DNA of 64,000 nucleotides from Bacteroidota bacterium (GTDB lineage Bacteria; Bacteroidota; Ignavibacteria; Kryptoniales; JAKASW01): NCBI GenBank assembly GCA_021825585.1, contig JAKAGT010000021.1, positions 1 to 64,000 of the forward strand, read 5' to 3'. Shown piece by piece: positions 37,037 to 45,883 of this stretch (position 1 is its first letter; each line of letters starts with the position of its first letter). The notes under the pieces were generated by a model. It saw only the letters and a program-made list of their open reading frames with translations, ran no database searches and was not told where the DNA came from. The position numbers and the translations under genes were made by a program.

Positions 37037-38524
37037 CTATCTCTCCCGCAATATGGCCCTGTACCTCTTCTCGTTTTCGGCGTAATAAGCGGCGTTTGCC
37101 GGCCGATACAGTTTAGGTTCGAACGAGTTCGCTACCACTCTTCGCCATTCCCTGGTATCAGGCACCGCCCCGGCGTCCACAGCTAAGACACCGATGTTTC
37201 CGACAATTGCCCCTTCGGTAGGACCGGCGTAAACCGGTTTTCCGATTGCATCCGCAGTGGATTGCATGAGGAGCTCGTTTTGGACTCCCCCTCCAACGGC
37301 GTAGAGCTTCTCAATCCTGCGGCCCGTAACCCTTTCGATCTCTTCGATCGTGGTCCTGTAACTGAAGGCGAGGCTCTCCATGATGACGCGAATTATGAAA
37401 CCGGGGTCATCATTTGAGACCTGACACGTTTCGCCCAGGGAAGCCTGAATTTTCCCGGGCATGCCGCCGGGCTTAAGGAACCTCACGTCGCTGAGATCGA
37501 CCCATGCTCCCGCAGATTTGTCGACACTGGCCATATCGACGAGCTGTCGATACGAGTAGTCTTTGCCCTCCGAAGCCCATTCCCTTCTGCATTCCTGCAC
37601 CGGCCACAGACCGATTATGTTTTTGAGAAACCGTGTGGTTCGATTGACTCCGCCCTCATTGGTAAAGTTAAATTTCATTGCCTCCATTGAAGGAATCGGT
37701 ACTTGAACTTCTATTCCCATCAGAGACCACGTACCGGAACTGAGAAACGCCCAATTAATCCCTTCAGCCGGAACAGAGGCCACTGCTGAAGCGGTATCAT
37801 GACCGGCACTCGCTACGACGGGAATATCCGGGTCGAGCCCCGTTCTATCGACAATCGAAGGAAGGATGGCTCCCAGCCTTGTTCCCGGCTCGACAATTTC
37901 GGCGAACAGTTTTTCCGGAAAGCCGAATTCACGGATCAACTCCCAATCCCAGTCCCTCACTTTTGGATCGGTTAGCCCCGTGGTAGATGCTATAGTAAAT
38001 TCAGACTTTTTCTGTCCGGTCAGCATGAAATTCAGGAAGTCCGGCATCAGCAGCATCCTGTCGGCCGCGTTGAGAAAGTCGGGGCTGTTTCTCATCTCGG
38101 CCATGAGCTGGAAGACAGTATTGATCTGAGCGAACTGGGTACCAGACCGGCCATACATTTTTTCTTTGGCAACAATCCTGAAGGCCCGTTCCATCATGCC
38201 GTCGGTCCGATCGTCGCGGTAATGGTACGGAGTCCCTAACACGTGGCCGTCCTTATCGACGAGGACATAGTCTACACCCCACGTATCGATCCCGATTGCG
38301 TTAAATGAAGGACCGAAAGTATTTCGGGCCTTTCTCAAGCCCTCGACGATCTCATCAAAGATCGCCTGTACGTCCCAGTGAAATCCGGTCTCATTTCTCA
38401 GGTTGTGCGTGGTAAACCTGTGTACCTCGTCGAGGGCGATCTTACCGTCGACCAACGCTGCGACGACACAGCGGCCGCTTTCCGCACCCAGATCGAAACC
38501 GATAAATCGCTTTTCCCCGCTCAT
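37037..38524 (-). CDS. rhaB: Rhamnulokinase
   Basis: A 495-residue FGGY-family sugar kinase that phosphorylates L-rhamnulose at C1. The first ATP-binding motif FIGFDLGAESGRCV, AIGIDTWGVDYVLVDKDG, ASAGHDTASAVASVP and the second-lobe FLSSGTWSLMGIE are typical of RhaB. The C-terminal VGGGVQNELLMQSTADAIGKPVYAGP is the FGGY adenosine-binding region. It starts 15 bases after the end of the aldolase/dehydrogenase gene, so it is part of the same transcript. Confidence 0.95.
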   Translation of the reverse strand: MSGEKRFIGFDLGAESGRCVVAALVDGKIALDEVHRFTTHNLRNETGFHWDVQAIFDEIVEGLRKARNTFGPSFNAIGIDTWGVDYVLVDKDGHVLGTPYHYRDDRTDGMMERAFRIVAKEKMYGRSGTQFAQINTVFQLMAEMRNSPDFLNAADRMLLMPDFLNFMLTGQKKSEFTIASTTGLTDPKVRDWDWELIREFGFPEKLFAEIVEPGTRLGAILPSIVDRTGLDPDIPVVASAGHDTASAVASVPAEGINWAFLSSGTWSLMGIEVQVPIPSMEAMKFNFTNEGGVNRTTRFLKNIIGLWPVQECRREWASEGKDYSYRQLVDMASVDKSAGAWVDLSDVRFLKPGGMPGKIQASLGETCQVSNDDPGFIIRVIMESLAFSYRTTIEEIERVTGRRIEKLYAVGGGVQNELLMQSTADAIGKPVYAGPTEGAIVGNIGVLAVDAGAVPDTREWRRVVANSFEPKLYRPANAAYYAENEKRYRAILRER

Positions 38525-38539
38525 TTGATCAGATTATGT

Positions 38540-40660
38540 TCATCTCACAAATGCAGCGGCAAGGCCACCGTCGACATTGAGCACGTTTCCGGTGGACTTG
38601 TTCAGGAGTCCGCTCACGAAGGCGAAACATGCGGCGGCAATGTCTTCCGGATTTATTATTTCATTCAACAGCGTACGCTTCGCATAGTACGCCGGCAGTT
38701 CTTCGACAGTGATTCCATATGCCTTCGCTCGTCCCTGGGCCCAGTCGCCGCCCCAGATTTTGCTCCCGGCGATCACTGCGTCAGGATTCACGACGTTCAC
38801 CCGTATTTTGTCTTTTCCAAGTTCTGCGGCATTCAGGCGGCTCAGGTGAAGCTGCGCAGCTTTCGCCGAACCATACGCCGCGTTGTTAGGTCCGCTGACA
38901 AGCGCGTTTTTGCTGACGATGTTGAGTACGTCGCCTCCGAAGCCCTGTTTCCGCATGATGTCAACGCCTTTCCGGGTAACGAGGAACTGCCCTTTTACAA
39001 GCACATCGTACAGAAGATTCCAATCCTTCTCGGTATGTTCCTCAAGCGGTTTCGAGATCGAAAGACCCGCGGAGTTGACAACAATGTCCACACCGCCGAA
39101 TGCGAGCGCCGCCGCCTCAAATGCGCTCCTCACACTTTCACCATCGGTCACATCGACACCTGAAGCCGCGAAACCATCACGGCCATATGACTTCTCAAAT
39201 TCTCTCACTGCGCCTTCCAGCCGAATTGGATCGTTGTCGGTAATGATCACGCAAGCTCCTTCGTCGGCAAACTTCTCTGCAACCGCCTTCCCGATGCCGC
39301 CCGCGCTTCCCGTCACGAGTGCCACCCTTCCACTGAGGGGTTTCGGCTTTGGGCGCCGCGCAAGCTTGGCCTCTTCAAGAAGCCAGTATTCAATATTGAA
39401 AGCCTCCTGCCGCGGCAACGATGTGTACTCCGATATTGCCTCGGCCCCTCTCATTACGTTTATTGCATTTATGTAAAACTCCGCCGCCACTCTCGCAGTC
39501 TGTTTGTCCTTGGCAAACGTGAACATCCCGATTCCGGGATAGAGAATCACAACCGGATTGGGATCCCGCATGGCAGGACTGTTATCACGTTTGCAGGTGT
39601 CATAATATTCCGCATACATTTTCCTGTATTGGTCGAACTGAGGCCCGATCTTGTTCCTGACAGAGTCTGAATTGCTCAGGTCTTCTTCACTCTTCAGGTT
39701 CAGCACAAGGGGACTGATCTTTGTCCGGAGAAAATGATCCGGACAGCTTGTCCCCATCGGCGCGAGCCTCGAAAGGTCCTTGGAATCGACGAATTCCAGA
39801 ACCCGTTCGTCGTCCGTGAAATGTCCGATCATTCTCACATAGGTAGAGCAATAGCCGCGAAGTACGGGAAAGAGTTCGGCGGCTTTTCTCAGTCGCTCGG
39901 TCTTAGGAAGAGGCTTAATACCGGCTCCGCCGAACATGGCTCGCTTCTTCGCTGCCTTGCCCTCTATAAAATCCGCACACTTCTCGATAACTTCGAGCGA
40001 GTTCACATAACAATCGTACGATGTTTCTCCCCACGTGAATAGTCCGTGCGAGGCGAGCATAATGCCGCGGATGCCCGGATTGTCGTCGACACATTTCCGG
40101 AGTTTCAGTCCCAGGTCGAAGCCGGGCCGCTGCCAATCCACCCAGCCCACTATCCCCTCGAACAACTCTTCGGTAATTTTCTTCCCGTCCCTGGCCGCCG
40201 CAATTGCAATTGCCGCGTCCGGGTGCAGGTGGTCTATATGCTTAAACGGCAGGAAGCCGTGGAGCGGCGTGTCGATAGACGGTGCCTTTGACTTCAGGTC
40301 GAAGATACAATGGTTGAACAGCCCGACCATCTCATCTTCATGCTCGATACCACGGTAAATATTCTTGAGATTCCTCATCCGCTCGACATAGAGTGCGGCA
40401 AGCCCGCCCTTTGTCATCGTGCCAAGATCTCCCCCGGATCCCTTCACCCACATTACCTCGACTTCCTCTCCAGTGAGCGGGTCCTTCGCCATCGCCTTGC
40501 ATGAAGTGTTGCCGCCGCCGTAGTTCGTAAGCCGGAGATCGGCACCCAAGAGATTGGACCGGTAAACCAGCAACGCGACTTCGTCTCCCGAAATCGCGGA
40601 GGCGTTTGCATCGTTCCACAAATAAGTGACATTCCTGAATTGTTTTGTTTCTAATGACAT
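38540..40660 (-). CDS. rhaDE: Fused rhamnulose-1-phosphate aldolase / lactaldehyde dehydrogenase (SDR)
   Basis: A 706-residue bifunctional enzyme; GAGG lies eight bases before the start. Residues 1 to about 410 are a class II aldolase: GGGNTSCKAM, LHGFLPFKHIDHLHPDAAIAIA with the metal histidines, and LASHGLFTWGE. From about residue 425 is an SDR: GRVALVTGSAGGIGKAVAEKF, VVNSAGLSIS and the Y-G-S-A-K active-site pair. The aldolase splits rhamnulose-1-phosphate into dihydroxyacetone phosphate and L-lactaldehyde, and the SDR oxidises the lactaldehyde to lactate. Such fusions are common in non-enteric rhamnose operons. It is the first gene of the operon. Confidence 0.93.
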   Translation of the reverse strand: MSLETKQFRNVTYLWNDANASAISGDEVALLVYRSNLLGADLRLTNYGGGNTSCKAMAKDPLTGEEVEVMWVKGSGGDLGTMTKGGLAALYVERMRNLKNIYRGIEHEDEMVGLFNHCIFDLKSKAPSIDTPLHGFLPFKHIDHLHPDAAIAIAAARDGKKITEELFEGIVGWVDWQRPGFDLGLKLRKCVDDNPGIRGIMLASHGLFTWGETSYDCYVNSLEVIEKCADFIEGKAAKKRAMFGGAGIKPLPKTERLRKAAELFPVLRGYCSTYVRMIGHFTDDERVLEFVDSKDLSRLAPMGTSCPDHFLRTKISPLVLNLKSEEDLSNSDSVRNKIGPQFDQYRKMYAEYYDTCKRDNSPAMRDPNPVVILYPGIGMFTFAKDKQTARVAAEFYINAINVMRGAEAISEYTSLPRQEAFNIEYWLLEEAKLARRPKPKPLSGRVALVTGSAGGIGKAVAEKFADEGACVIITDNDPIRLEGAVREFEKSYGRDGFAASGVDVTDGESVRSAFEAAALAFGGVDIVVNSAGLSISKPLEEHTEKDWNLLYDVLVKGQFLVTRKGVDIMRKQGFGGDVLNIVSKNALVSGPNNAAYGSAKAAQLHLSRLNAAELGKDKIRVNVVNPDAVIAGSKIWGGDWAQGRAKAYGITVEELPAYYAKRTLLNEIINPEDIAAACFAFVSGLLNKSTGNVLNVDGGLAAAFVR

Positions 40661-40889
40661 GATTGAAGCCTCATTATGAAATCTTTTCTTTCCTGCTCGG
40701 TCGTGAATATCTCCTTTGCTTCAATTGCACAGCTATCAAAGAGGAGATTTTCTGAGTTATACTATTTACACTAGTATCAAAGTGGAATAATGTAAATAGA
40801 TATTATGCCCTAATCTTTGCAATATTTGACATTCGATTATTTGCAAAACTCGCAGTAATTTAACGGATGAACAGGGCAAACTGGATTTT
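40661..40889. promoter_or_regulatory. Divergent rhamnose control region with inverted repeat
   Basis: Between rhaDE and the AraC-type regulator gene. A perfect 9-bp inverted repeat CTATTTACA (40762-40770) / TGTAAATAG (40791-40799) with a 20-base spacer is a candidate operator. TTTGCAA also occurs twice in direct orientation (40816-40822, 40840-40846), nearer the regulator gene. AraC-family regulators such as RhaR bind paired half-sites at similar spacing. Promoter boxes were not assigned. Confidence 0.6.
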
Positions 40890-41786
40890 ATGATACGAAC
40901 AAACTACTCAGTGTTCGATTACCTGGCTGTCGGTGAGGTCGATAAGCTATGGGGGCTCTATGTGACTGGAAGCGGCAGTGCGGATATTCCACCGGGCACC
41001 TCATATCCGCCAGAAGTCCATCCCAAGAGCTATATGTTCGACTTCCAGCATGGCCGGGTGCTGTCCGAATACCAGATCGTTTTCATCTCCGGAGGAAAAG
41101 GCACCTTCGAATCGAAAGAGACCGGCACGCTGGAAGTAGAAGAAGGCACGGTCCTTCTTCTTTTCCCGGGAGTGTGGCACAGATACACGCCCGGCAAAGC
41201 CACCGGATGGAAGGAACATTGGGTCTCGTTCAACGGAACCCAGGCGGATATTTTCAGGGACAACGCGATACTACCGTTGGAACAGTCGGTCATCAGTATC
41301 GGACTCGACGAGACAACAATAGAATTATATCAGCGTATACTCGAGTCCATCGAAAGCGAAAGAATTGGTTTCAAGGAAACAATCGCGGCGCTCACGTACC
41401 AATTGATCGCACGCATAAACGCCATAAGGAGGTCCAGACAATTCGGCGGCGAAGACACTAACTCGTTCGTCCAGAAGAGCAAGGCTTACATCAGGGACCA
41501 CATCGACCAGCAGATCGATCTTGAGAGGCTGGCATCTGAGCTCGGCATAGGTTATTCGTGGTTCAGACGTATGTTCAAGCATCACACCGGTCTCGCGCCG
41601 AACCAATACGTCGTTCAGCTTAAGCTAAACAAGGCAAAAGACCTCCTTGTAAACACCGCACTCCCCCTCAAGCAGATATCGACGATGCTCGGGTTTGAAT
41701 CACAATTTTACTTCTCAAAATTCTTCCGGAATAAGACCGGCGTACCGCCGACCAGATGGAGATCGCGATCGAGGACGAGACCTTGA
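40890..41786 (+). CDS. AraC-family regulator, probable rhamnose regulator
   Basis: A 298-residue regulator. The first 170 residues form a cupin-like sugar-binding domain (ISGGKGTFESKETGTLEVEEGTVLLLFPGVWHRYTPGK). The last 100 hold two helix-turn-helix units (IDLERLASELGIGYSWFRRMFKHHTGLAPNQYVV and TALPLKQISTMLGFESQFYFSKFFRNKTGVPPTRWR). It is transcribed away from the rhamnose operon across a shared control region, so it likely activates that operon when L-rhamnose is present. The start at 40890 lacks a strong ribosome-binding site. It ends 126 bases before the aldolase gene. Confidence 0.9.
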   Translation: MIRTNYSVFDYLAVGEVDKLWGLYVTGSGSADIPPGTSYPPEVHPKSYMFDFQHGRVLSEYQIVFISGGKGTFESKETGTLEVEEGTVLLLFPGVWHRYTPGKATGWKEHWVSFNGTQADIFRDNAILPLEQSVISIGLDETTIELYQRILESIESERIGFKETIAALTYQLIARINAIRRSRQFGGEDTNSFVQKSKAYIRDHIDQQIDLERLASELGIGYSWFRRMFKHHTGLAPNQYVVQLKLNKAKDLLVNTALPLKQISTMLGFESQFYFSKFFRNKTGVPPTRWRSRSRTRP

Positions 41787-41912
41787 TACCGCCGCGCCGC
41801 CTTCCTGTGCAAGGCATGTTTCAATCATGAAACACCATTTAAGTAATGCCATGATGGTGGTGACATAAACAATCCATTGCCGTATATTTACCGAAAAAAG
41901 GAAATTAATGCC

Positions 41913-42743
41913 ATGTCAATTCTTCCAAGGATGAACCGGCTCTTTCAGCCGGATAACAAGTGCTTCGATGTGGCGATAGACCATGGGTTCTTCAATGAGC
42001 TGTCGTTCCTTTCGGGCATAGAAAACATGAAGAAGGCGATCGAGACCATCGTGGAGGCAAATCCGGACGCGATCCAGCTCAGCCCGGGACAGTCCCATAT
42101 TCTCCAGGAAATCAAGGGAAAGAGAAAGCCTTCGCTCGTATTCAGGACAGACGTCGCAAACGTTTACGGCACAAAGCTACCCCGGCATCTGTTCAGCCAG
42201 CTGGTGGAACACCCGGTCGAACAGGCGATTCAGATGGATGCTTCGTGCGTGGTCGCAAACATATTTCTCATGCCTGACCAGCCGGAGGTGTACCATGACT
42301 GCATAAGGAACATCGCGCTATTGAAACCGGAGTGCGAGCGGTACGGGATGCCGCTTATGGTGGAGCCCCTGGTCATGCAGGCCAACGACAAGAAGGGCGG
42401 CTACATGGTCGATGGAGATCTGAACAAGATCGTCCCTCTCGTCCGTCAGGCAGTTGAACTCGGGGCCGACATTATAAAGGCTGATCCGTCCGACGATGTA
42501 TCCCAATATCACAAGGTTATCGAGGCCGCATCCGGCAAGCCGGTACTGGTCCGCGGAGGAGGACGTGCAGCGGACGAGGAGATCCTCGCACGGACCTATG
42601 CCATCATGCAGGAAGGAGCTTCAGGAATCGTCTACGGGAGAAATGTCATTCAGCACCCGACGCCTCGAAAGATGACCGAAGCGTTCATGGCAATCGTGCA
42701 CGACGGCGCTGACGTCAAGAAGGCGATGTCGATTCTTAAGTGA
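41913..42743 (+). CDS. Class I aldolase (DeoC/FbaB/LsrF-like)
   Basis: A 276-residue TIM-barrel enzyme read from the ATG at 41913, with AAGGA ten bases upstream; an in-frame TTG at 41877 is less likely. CFDVAIDHGFF, AIQLSPGQ and VFRTDVANVYG begin the barrel. The likely Schiff-base Lys is Lys189 in ADIIKADPSDD, and PVLVRGGGRA is the phosphate-binding loop. The group includes archaeal fructose-bisphosphate aldolase and LsrF. The rhamnose operon already has a class II aldolase, so this enzyme probably cleaves or builds another sugar phosphate. Its substrate is unknown; position suggests coregulation with rhamnose use. Confidence 0.8.
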   Translation: MSILPRMNRLFQPDNKCFDVAIDHGFFNELSFLSGIENMKKAIETIVEANPDAIQLSPGQSHILQEIKGKRKPSLVFRTDVANVYGTKLPRHLFSQLVEHPVEQAIQMDASCVVANIFLMPDQPEVYHDCIRNIALLKPECERYGMPLMVEPLVMQANDKKGGYMVDGDLNKIVPLVRQAVELGADIIKADPSDDVSQYHKVIEAASGKPVLVRGGGRAADEEILARTYAIMQEGASGIVYGRNVIQHPTPRKMTEAFMAIVHDGADVKKAMSILK

Positions 42744-42868
42744 TTTGGCGAGGGGGACTGCAGAAGAGAACCAAGCAGGATGTCAAAGGGTGGGATGGAA
42801 GTCAGAACAGGCTCTTTCGAGCTTTTCTAAGCCAAAAGGATATTCTAGCGGAGTGAGAAAACGCTATT

Positions 42869-42909
42869 GCGAATGAGGGGCCGGGAGTAGTCCGGCCTCA
42901 CTCGTTCGC
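42869..42909. terminator. Strong hairpin between convergent genes
   Basis: GCGAATGAGGGGCCGG (42869-42884) pairs with CCGGCCTCACTCGTTCGC (42892-42909), with a two-base bulge and a 7-base loop. It lies between the ends of the aldolase gene (plus) and the dehydrogenase gene (minus). No T run follows. Confidence 0.5.
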
Positions 42910-42993
42910 GGCGCATCTCAGGGGAATCATGAGCCGGCTCAACTCCTTGGAGCGGGCGAAAAGGATCGGGGTGTTGGACCAACAGAACACGTA

Positions 42994-44076
42994 TTAGAAG
43001 GGAGAAGGCACATTGAGCTGGTATGCTAACGAGGCGAGTTCATTGACAACCGAACTGTCCAGCGGAATTCCGTCTTTCATTCTCTTCTGCCTCGTCAATT
43101 CCTTCCGCTCTCCAGGAATATATATTTCTTCTACTCCGGGTCTCTTTTTGGTCGACTTGAGGTCCTTCACCATCGCTTGAACTCTATTGAGAAATTCAAC
43201 CTTCGGCATAAAAGCATCGACGTTTATCGCTATCAGCATGTGACCGGCGTCGGCCCGATGCTCCAGGTCCTTGTACATCGAATTCACCCCCTTGCCGAAA
43301 CCGCCGCCGGTGAGTACTCCGGACAGGATGTCGACCATCATCGCGAGCGCATACCCTTTCGGGCCGGCCATTGTCAGGACGGAACCATCAAGGGCCTTTT
43401 GCGCGTCGGTCGTCGGATTGCCATCAGGGTCAAGCGCCCAGTCCGAAGGGATCGGAGTCCCGGCTCTTGCCGCCGCAACAATTTTGCCTCTGGCGACTAT
43501 GCTCGTGGAGGTGTCGATTACTATCGGGACATGTGTGCCTGACGGGACAGCAATTGCTATAGGATTTGTGCCGAAATACGCCTCGTAACTCCCCCACGCC
43601 GGCAGTGCGGGCTCCGCATTCGTGAATGCCATCCCTATGAATCCCTGACGGGCAACGATCGAGCAGTAATAACCGGCGGCCCCGAAATGTTGACTGTGGA
43701 TGACCCCTGCGACTCCTGCTCCAAACTCCTTCGCAAGCTTCAGCACCTCATGCGCTGCCTTAACTCCGGCGACCTGCCCCAGGCCGTTGTCGGCATCCAG
43801 GACTCCGACGGCAGGAAGTCTCTTCTCGAATCTCATTCTTGCATTAGGGTTTATCAACCCGAGGGAGATCCTTTTCAAATAAATTGGCAGGCGTGACACC
43901 CCATGCGTGTCTATACCGTTGAGGTTAGCGTCGACCAGGCTCTCGGCGAGGATTACCGCATCATCATGGCTTACGCCGGATTTCTCGGCAAGATTACTTA
44001 CAAACCGAGTTAGTTCACATGCTTCTATTGACACAGCAGCAGGACCTTCTTCGTGAGTTGTTTTCATCGCGCTCAT
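42994..44076 (-). CDS. Ldh2-family NAD(P)-dependent dehydrogenase (malate/lactate/sulfolactate type)
   Basis: A 360-residue enzyme of the malate/L-lactate dehydrogenase family that does not share the classical Rossmann fold. Family signs are NLNGIDTHGVSRLPIYLKRI, SQHFGAAGYYCSIVARQG, FGTNPIAIAVPS, DTSTSIVARGKI, IPSDWALDPDGNPTTDAQKAL and GPKGYALAMMVDILSGVLTGG. Members oxidise 2-hydroxyacids such as malate, lactate, ureidoglycolate or (R)-sulfolactate (ComC). It follows a split UxaA-type lyase, which suggests it works on a sugar-acid-like or sulfolactate-like substrate. A hairpin-rich repeat separates it from that gene. The substrate is inferred from context only. Confidence 0.88.
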   Translation of the reverse strand: MSAMKTTHEEGPAAVSIEACELTRFVSNLAEKSGVSHDDAVILAESLVDANLNGIDTHGVSRLPIYLKRISLGLINPNARMRFEKRLPAVGVLDADNGLGQVAGVKAAHEVLKLAKEFGAGVAGVIHSQHFGAAGYYCSIVARQGFIGMAFTNAEPALPAWGSYEAYFGTNPIAIAVPSGTHVPIVIDTSTSIVARGKIVAAARAGTPIPSDWALDPDGNPTTDAQKALDGSVLTMAGPKGYALAMMVDILSGVLTGGGFGKGVNSMYKDLEHRADAGHMLIAINVDAFMPKVEFLNRVQAMVKDLKSTKKRPGVEEIYIPGERKELTRQKRMKDGIPLDSSVVNELASLAYQLNVPSPF

Positions 44077-44125
44077 TCTATCAATAGTTTGGTTTTACGG
44101 ACAAGCATCCCTAAGATATTTTAAC

Positions 44126-44184
44126 CACATAGACACATTAGAGCACATAGGAACTTACAACTATGTTTCCTATGTGCCTATGTG
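44126..44184. repeat. CACATAG-rich inverted-repeat element
   Basis: GCACATAGGAA (44143-44153) pairs with TTCCTATGTGC (44167-44177), and the outer CACATAG (44126-44132) pairs with CTATGTG (44178-44184). The element lies 11 bases after the lyase gene's stop. A T-rich run on its plus-strand side (44185 onward) does not suit a minus-strand terminator. It resembles the element at 53451-53552 in style. Confidence 0.65.
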
Positions 44185-44194
44185 TTTTATTTTT

Positions 44195-45352
44195 TCACGC
44201 GCTCCGATAAAGCTTCGTCAGGACGAATTCTTTGTGCCTCAGGACTTCCGCCGATGTCAACCGGCCGGAGAGCGTTTTAATCAACATACCCATCGTGGCG
44301 TCTGCCGCCTGGTCGAGCGTCTGTTCAAGCGTCAGAATCTTCTCCAGCGGGACATCTATATGTTCCGACATTGTCGAAACCGTGTTCGGGTTCGCTGACA
44401 TCTTGATCACCGGTATGACGGGGTTCCCGACAATATTGCCCTGCCCTGTAGTGAACAGGTGCGTTACGGACCCGCCGGCGGCGAACAGCGTCACAGCTTC
44501 TGCCGCGGCAGAGGATGTATCCATGAAATACAGTCCTTTTCCCTTCGGCGCCTCCGCCGGGTTCAGAACGCCGTCGACCTTCGCCCGGCCGATTTTCTGT
44601 ATGTTCCCCAACGCCTTTTCCTCTATAGTAGTCAGGCCGCCGGCGATGTTTCCCTGCGTAGGCTGCGAACCAAGCAGGTCGGCACCCTGGGATTCGATGA
44701 ATTCGTTGTAATCGTTGAACACTTTCATGAATTTCTTCTTCAGCTCAGGGGTTCTCATCCTGTCTGCCACTATCTGCTCGCCGCCGGTAAGCTCCGAAGT
44801 CTCTCCGAACAGCATCGTAGCTCCTTCCGCCACCAGTCTTTCAACTACCCTTCCTACAGTCGGATTGGAGGCCAACCCCGACGTCGTGTCGGATTCTCCG
44901 CACTTCGTGCTGACGATTACTTCGGACAGATCTATCTCTTCTCTCCGCATTTCTGAAGCTTCCTGCACGAGTCTCTTAGCGGCCCGGGAGGCACGCTCTA
45001 TGGTCTTGAGGTCACCCGATTTTTCTATTGAAAAAGCCTCGACCGATTTCCCGGTCTTTGCAATCCCTTCGGCAATCTTATCGGTCCATTTCGGCTCGAT
45101 ACCTATGACTACTGCCGAAGCTATGTTCGCGTTGCAGCCGGTACCAATCACAGTGTCAAAGAAAAGTTCGAGATCGGCTCCGAATTGCAGTCTGCCGTAT
45201 GGATGCGCGAGCGGCAGCGTTCCGCTGATCAGCGACACTACCCCTTCGACGGCTGCATTCGACAGATCATCGACAGGTATGATTGCCACATGATTCCTTG
45301 CACCCACCGCCCCGTTCTTCCGGCGGTATCCCATAAACTTATACTTTCCCAT
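44195..45352 (-). CDS. UxaA-family lyase large subunit (SuyB/altronate dehydratase-type)
   Basis: A 385-residue protein equivalent to the C-terminal catalytic part of altronate dehydratase. AGGTGG precedes the ATG, which lies within the end of the small-subunit gene (14-base overlap). Recognised segments are MGYRRKNGAVGARNHVAI, GTGCNANIASAVVIGIEP, STKCGESDTTSGLASNPTVG, FGETSELTGGEQ, GNIAGGLTTIEEKALGNIQK and TTGQGNIVGNPVIPVIKM; the cysteines and acidic residues fit the family's iron or Fe-S site. Split small/large pairs of this kind occur in both altronate/galactarate dehydratases and (R)-sulfolactate sulfo-lyase (SuyAB). The neighbouring Ldh2-family gene fits the sulfolactate option, but sequence memory alone cannot decide. 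Confidence 0.85.
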   Translation of the reverse strand: MGKYKFMGYRRKNGAVGARNHVAIIPVDDLSNAAVEGVVSLISGTLPLAHPYGRLQFGADLELFFDTVIGTGCNANIASAVVIGIEPKWTDKIAEGIAKTGKSVEAFSIEKSGDLKTIERASRAAKRLVQEASEMRREEIDLSEVIVSTKCGESDTTSGLASNPTVGRVVERLVAEGATMLFGETSELTGGEQIVADRMRTPELKKKFMKVFNDYNEFIESQGADLLGSQPTQGNIAGGLTTIEEKALGNIQKIGRAKVDGVLNPAEAPKGKGLYFMDTSSAAAEAVTLFAAGGSVTHLFTTGQGNIVGNPVIPVIKMSANPNTVSTMSEHIDVPLEKILTLEQTLDQAADATMGMLIKTLSGRLTSAEVLRHKEFVLTKLYRSA

Positions 45353-45635
45353 GTTGCCACCTATTGCTCTTTATGTTGTGAACATGCACATGTTGGCCGG
45401 CTGTTATCTGCTTTTCGGCGCGACCGATAACAACACCATACTTGATTACACTGTCGCCCTGTTTCACGGCGGCTATGGCGACTTTATGACCCAGTGGGAT
45501 CGCCTCCTTCGCATCAAGAGTAATTTGTTTCCCATCCTCAAGACAGGAGCCCGTGATTTTCTCACCGGCCTTAATCTCCACGACAGCGACCCCGACATTG
45601 TCCTTCTTGTCGTGGAATAGAAACTGTGGTCTCAT
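45339..45635 (-). CDS. UxaA-family lyase small subunit (SAF domain, SuyA-type)
   Basis: A 98-residue SAF-domain protein read from the ATG at 45635, with AGGGA upstream; a longer frame would add a low-quality N-terminus. It has the expected order DNVGVAVVEIKAGEKITG, then AIPLGHKVAIAAVKQGDSVIKYGVVIG and GQHVHVHNIKS, the UxaA N-terminal-domain pattern, in which conserved histidines bind substrate or metal. It works with the large subunit encoded immediately after it, overlapping by 14 bases. Single-chain altronate dehydratases carry this domain fused at the N-terminus. Confidence 0.88.
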   Translation of the reverse strand: MRPQFLFHDKKDNVGVAVVEIKAGEKITGSCLEDGKQITLDAKEAIPLGHKVAIAAVKQGDSVIKYGVVIGRAEKQITAGQHVHVHNIKSNRWQHGKV

Positions 45636-45883
45636 TTGATTTCCCTTTGTTTGTTGAATTATATGTCTTGTTTTATAGCGACCCTTACCTGACTTTCCAA
45701 CTAGGATATCCAATAACTTGCAGGGAAAATATTTTCCCGCACGTTGTCCATGAATTATGCAAGCAGTTGCCCCCCACCATCTGTAGAGAATAGAGTGATG
45801 GAAATATCCCCAAATCAGCCTTTAAGCATCAGAGCGGCGGTGTTTATCTGTACGCGACTATTAATCGCGAGTTTGACCGATTT

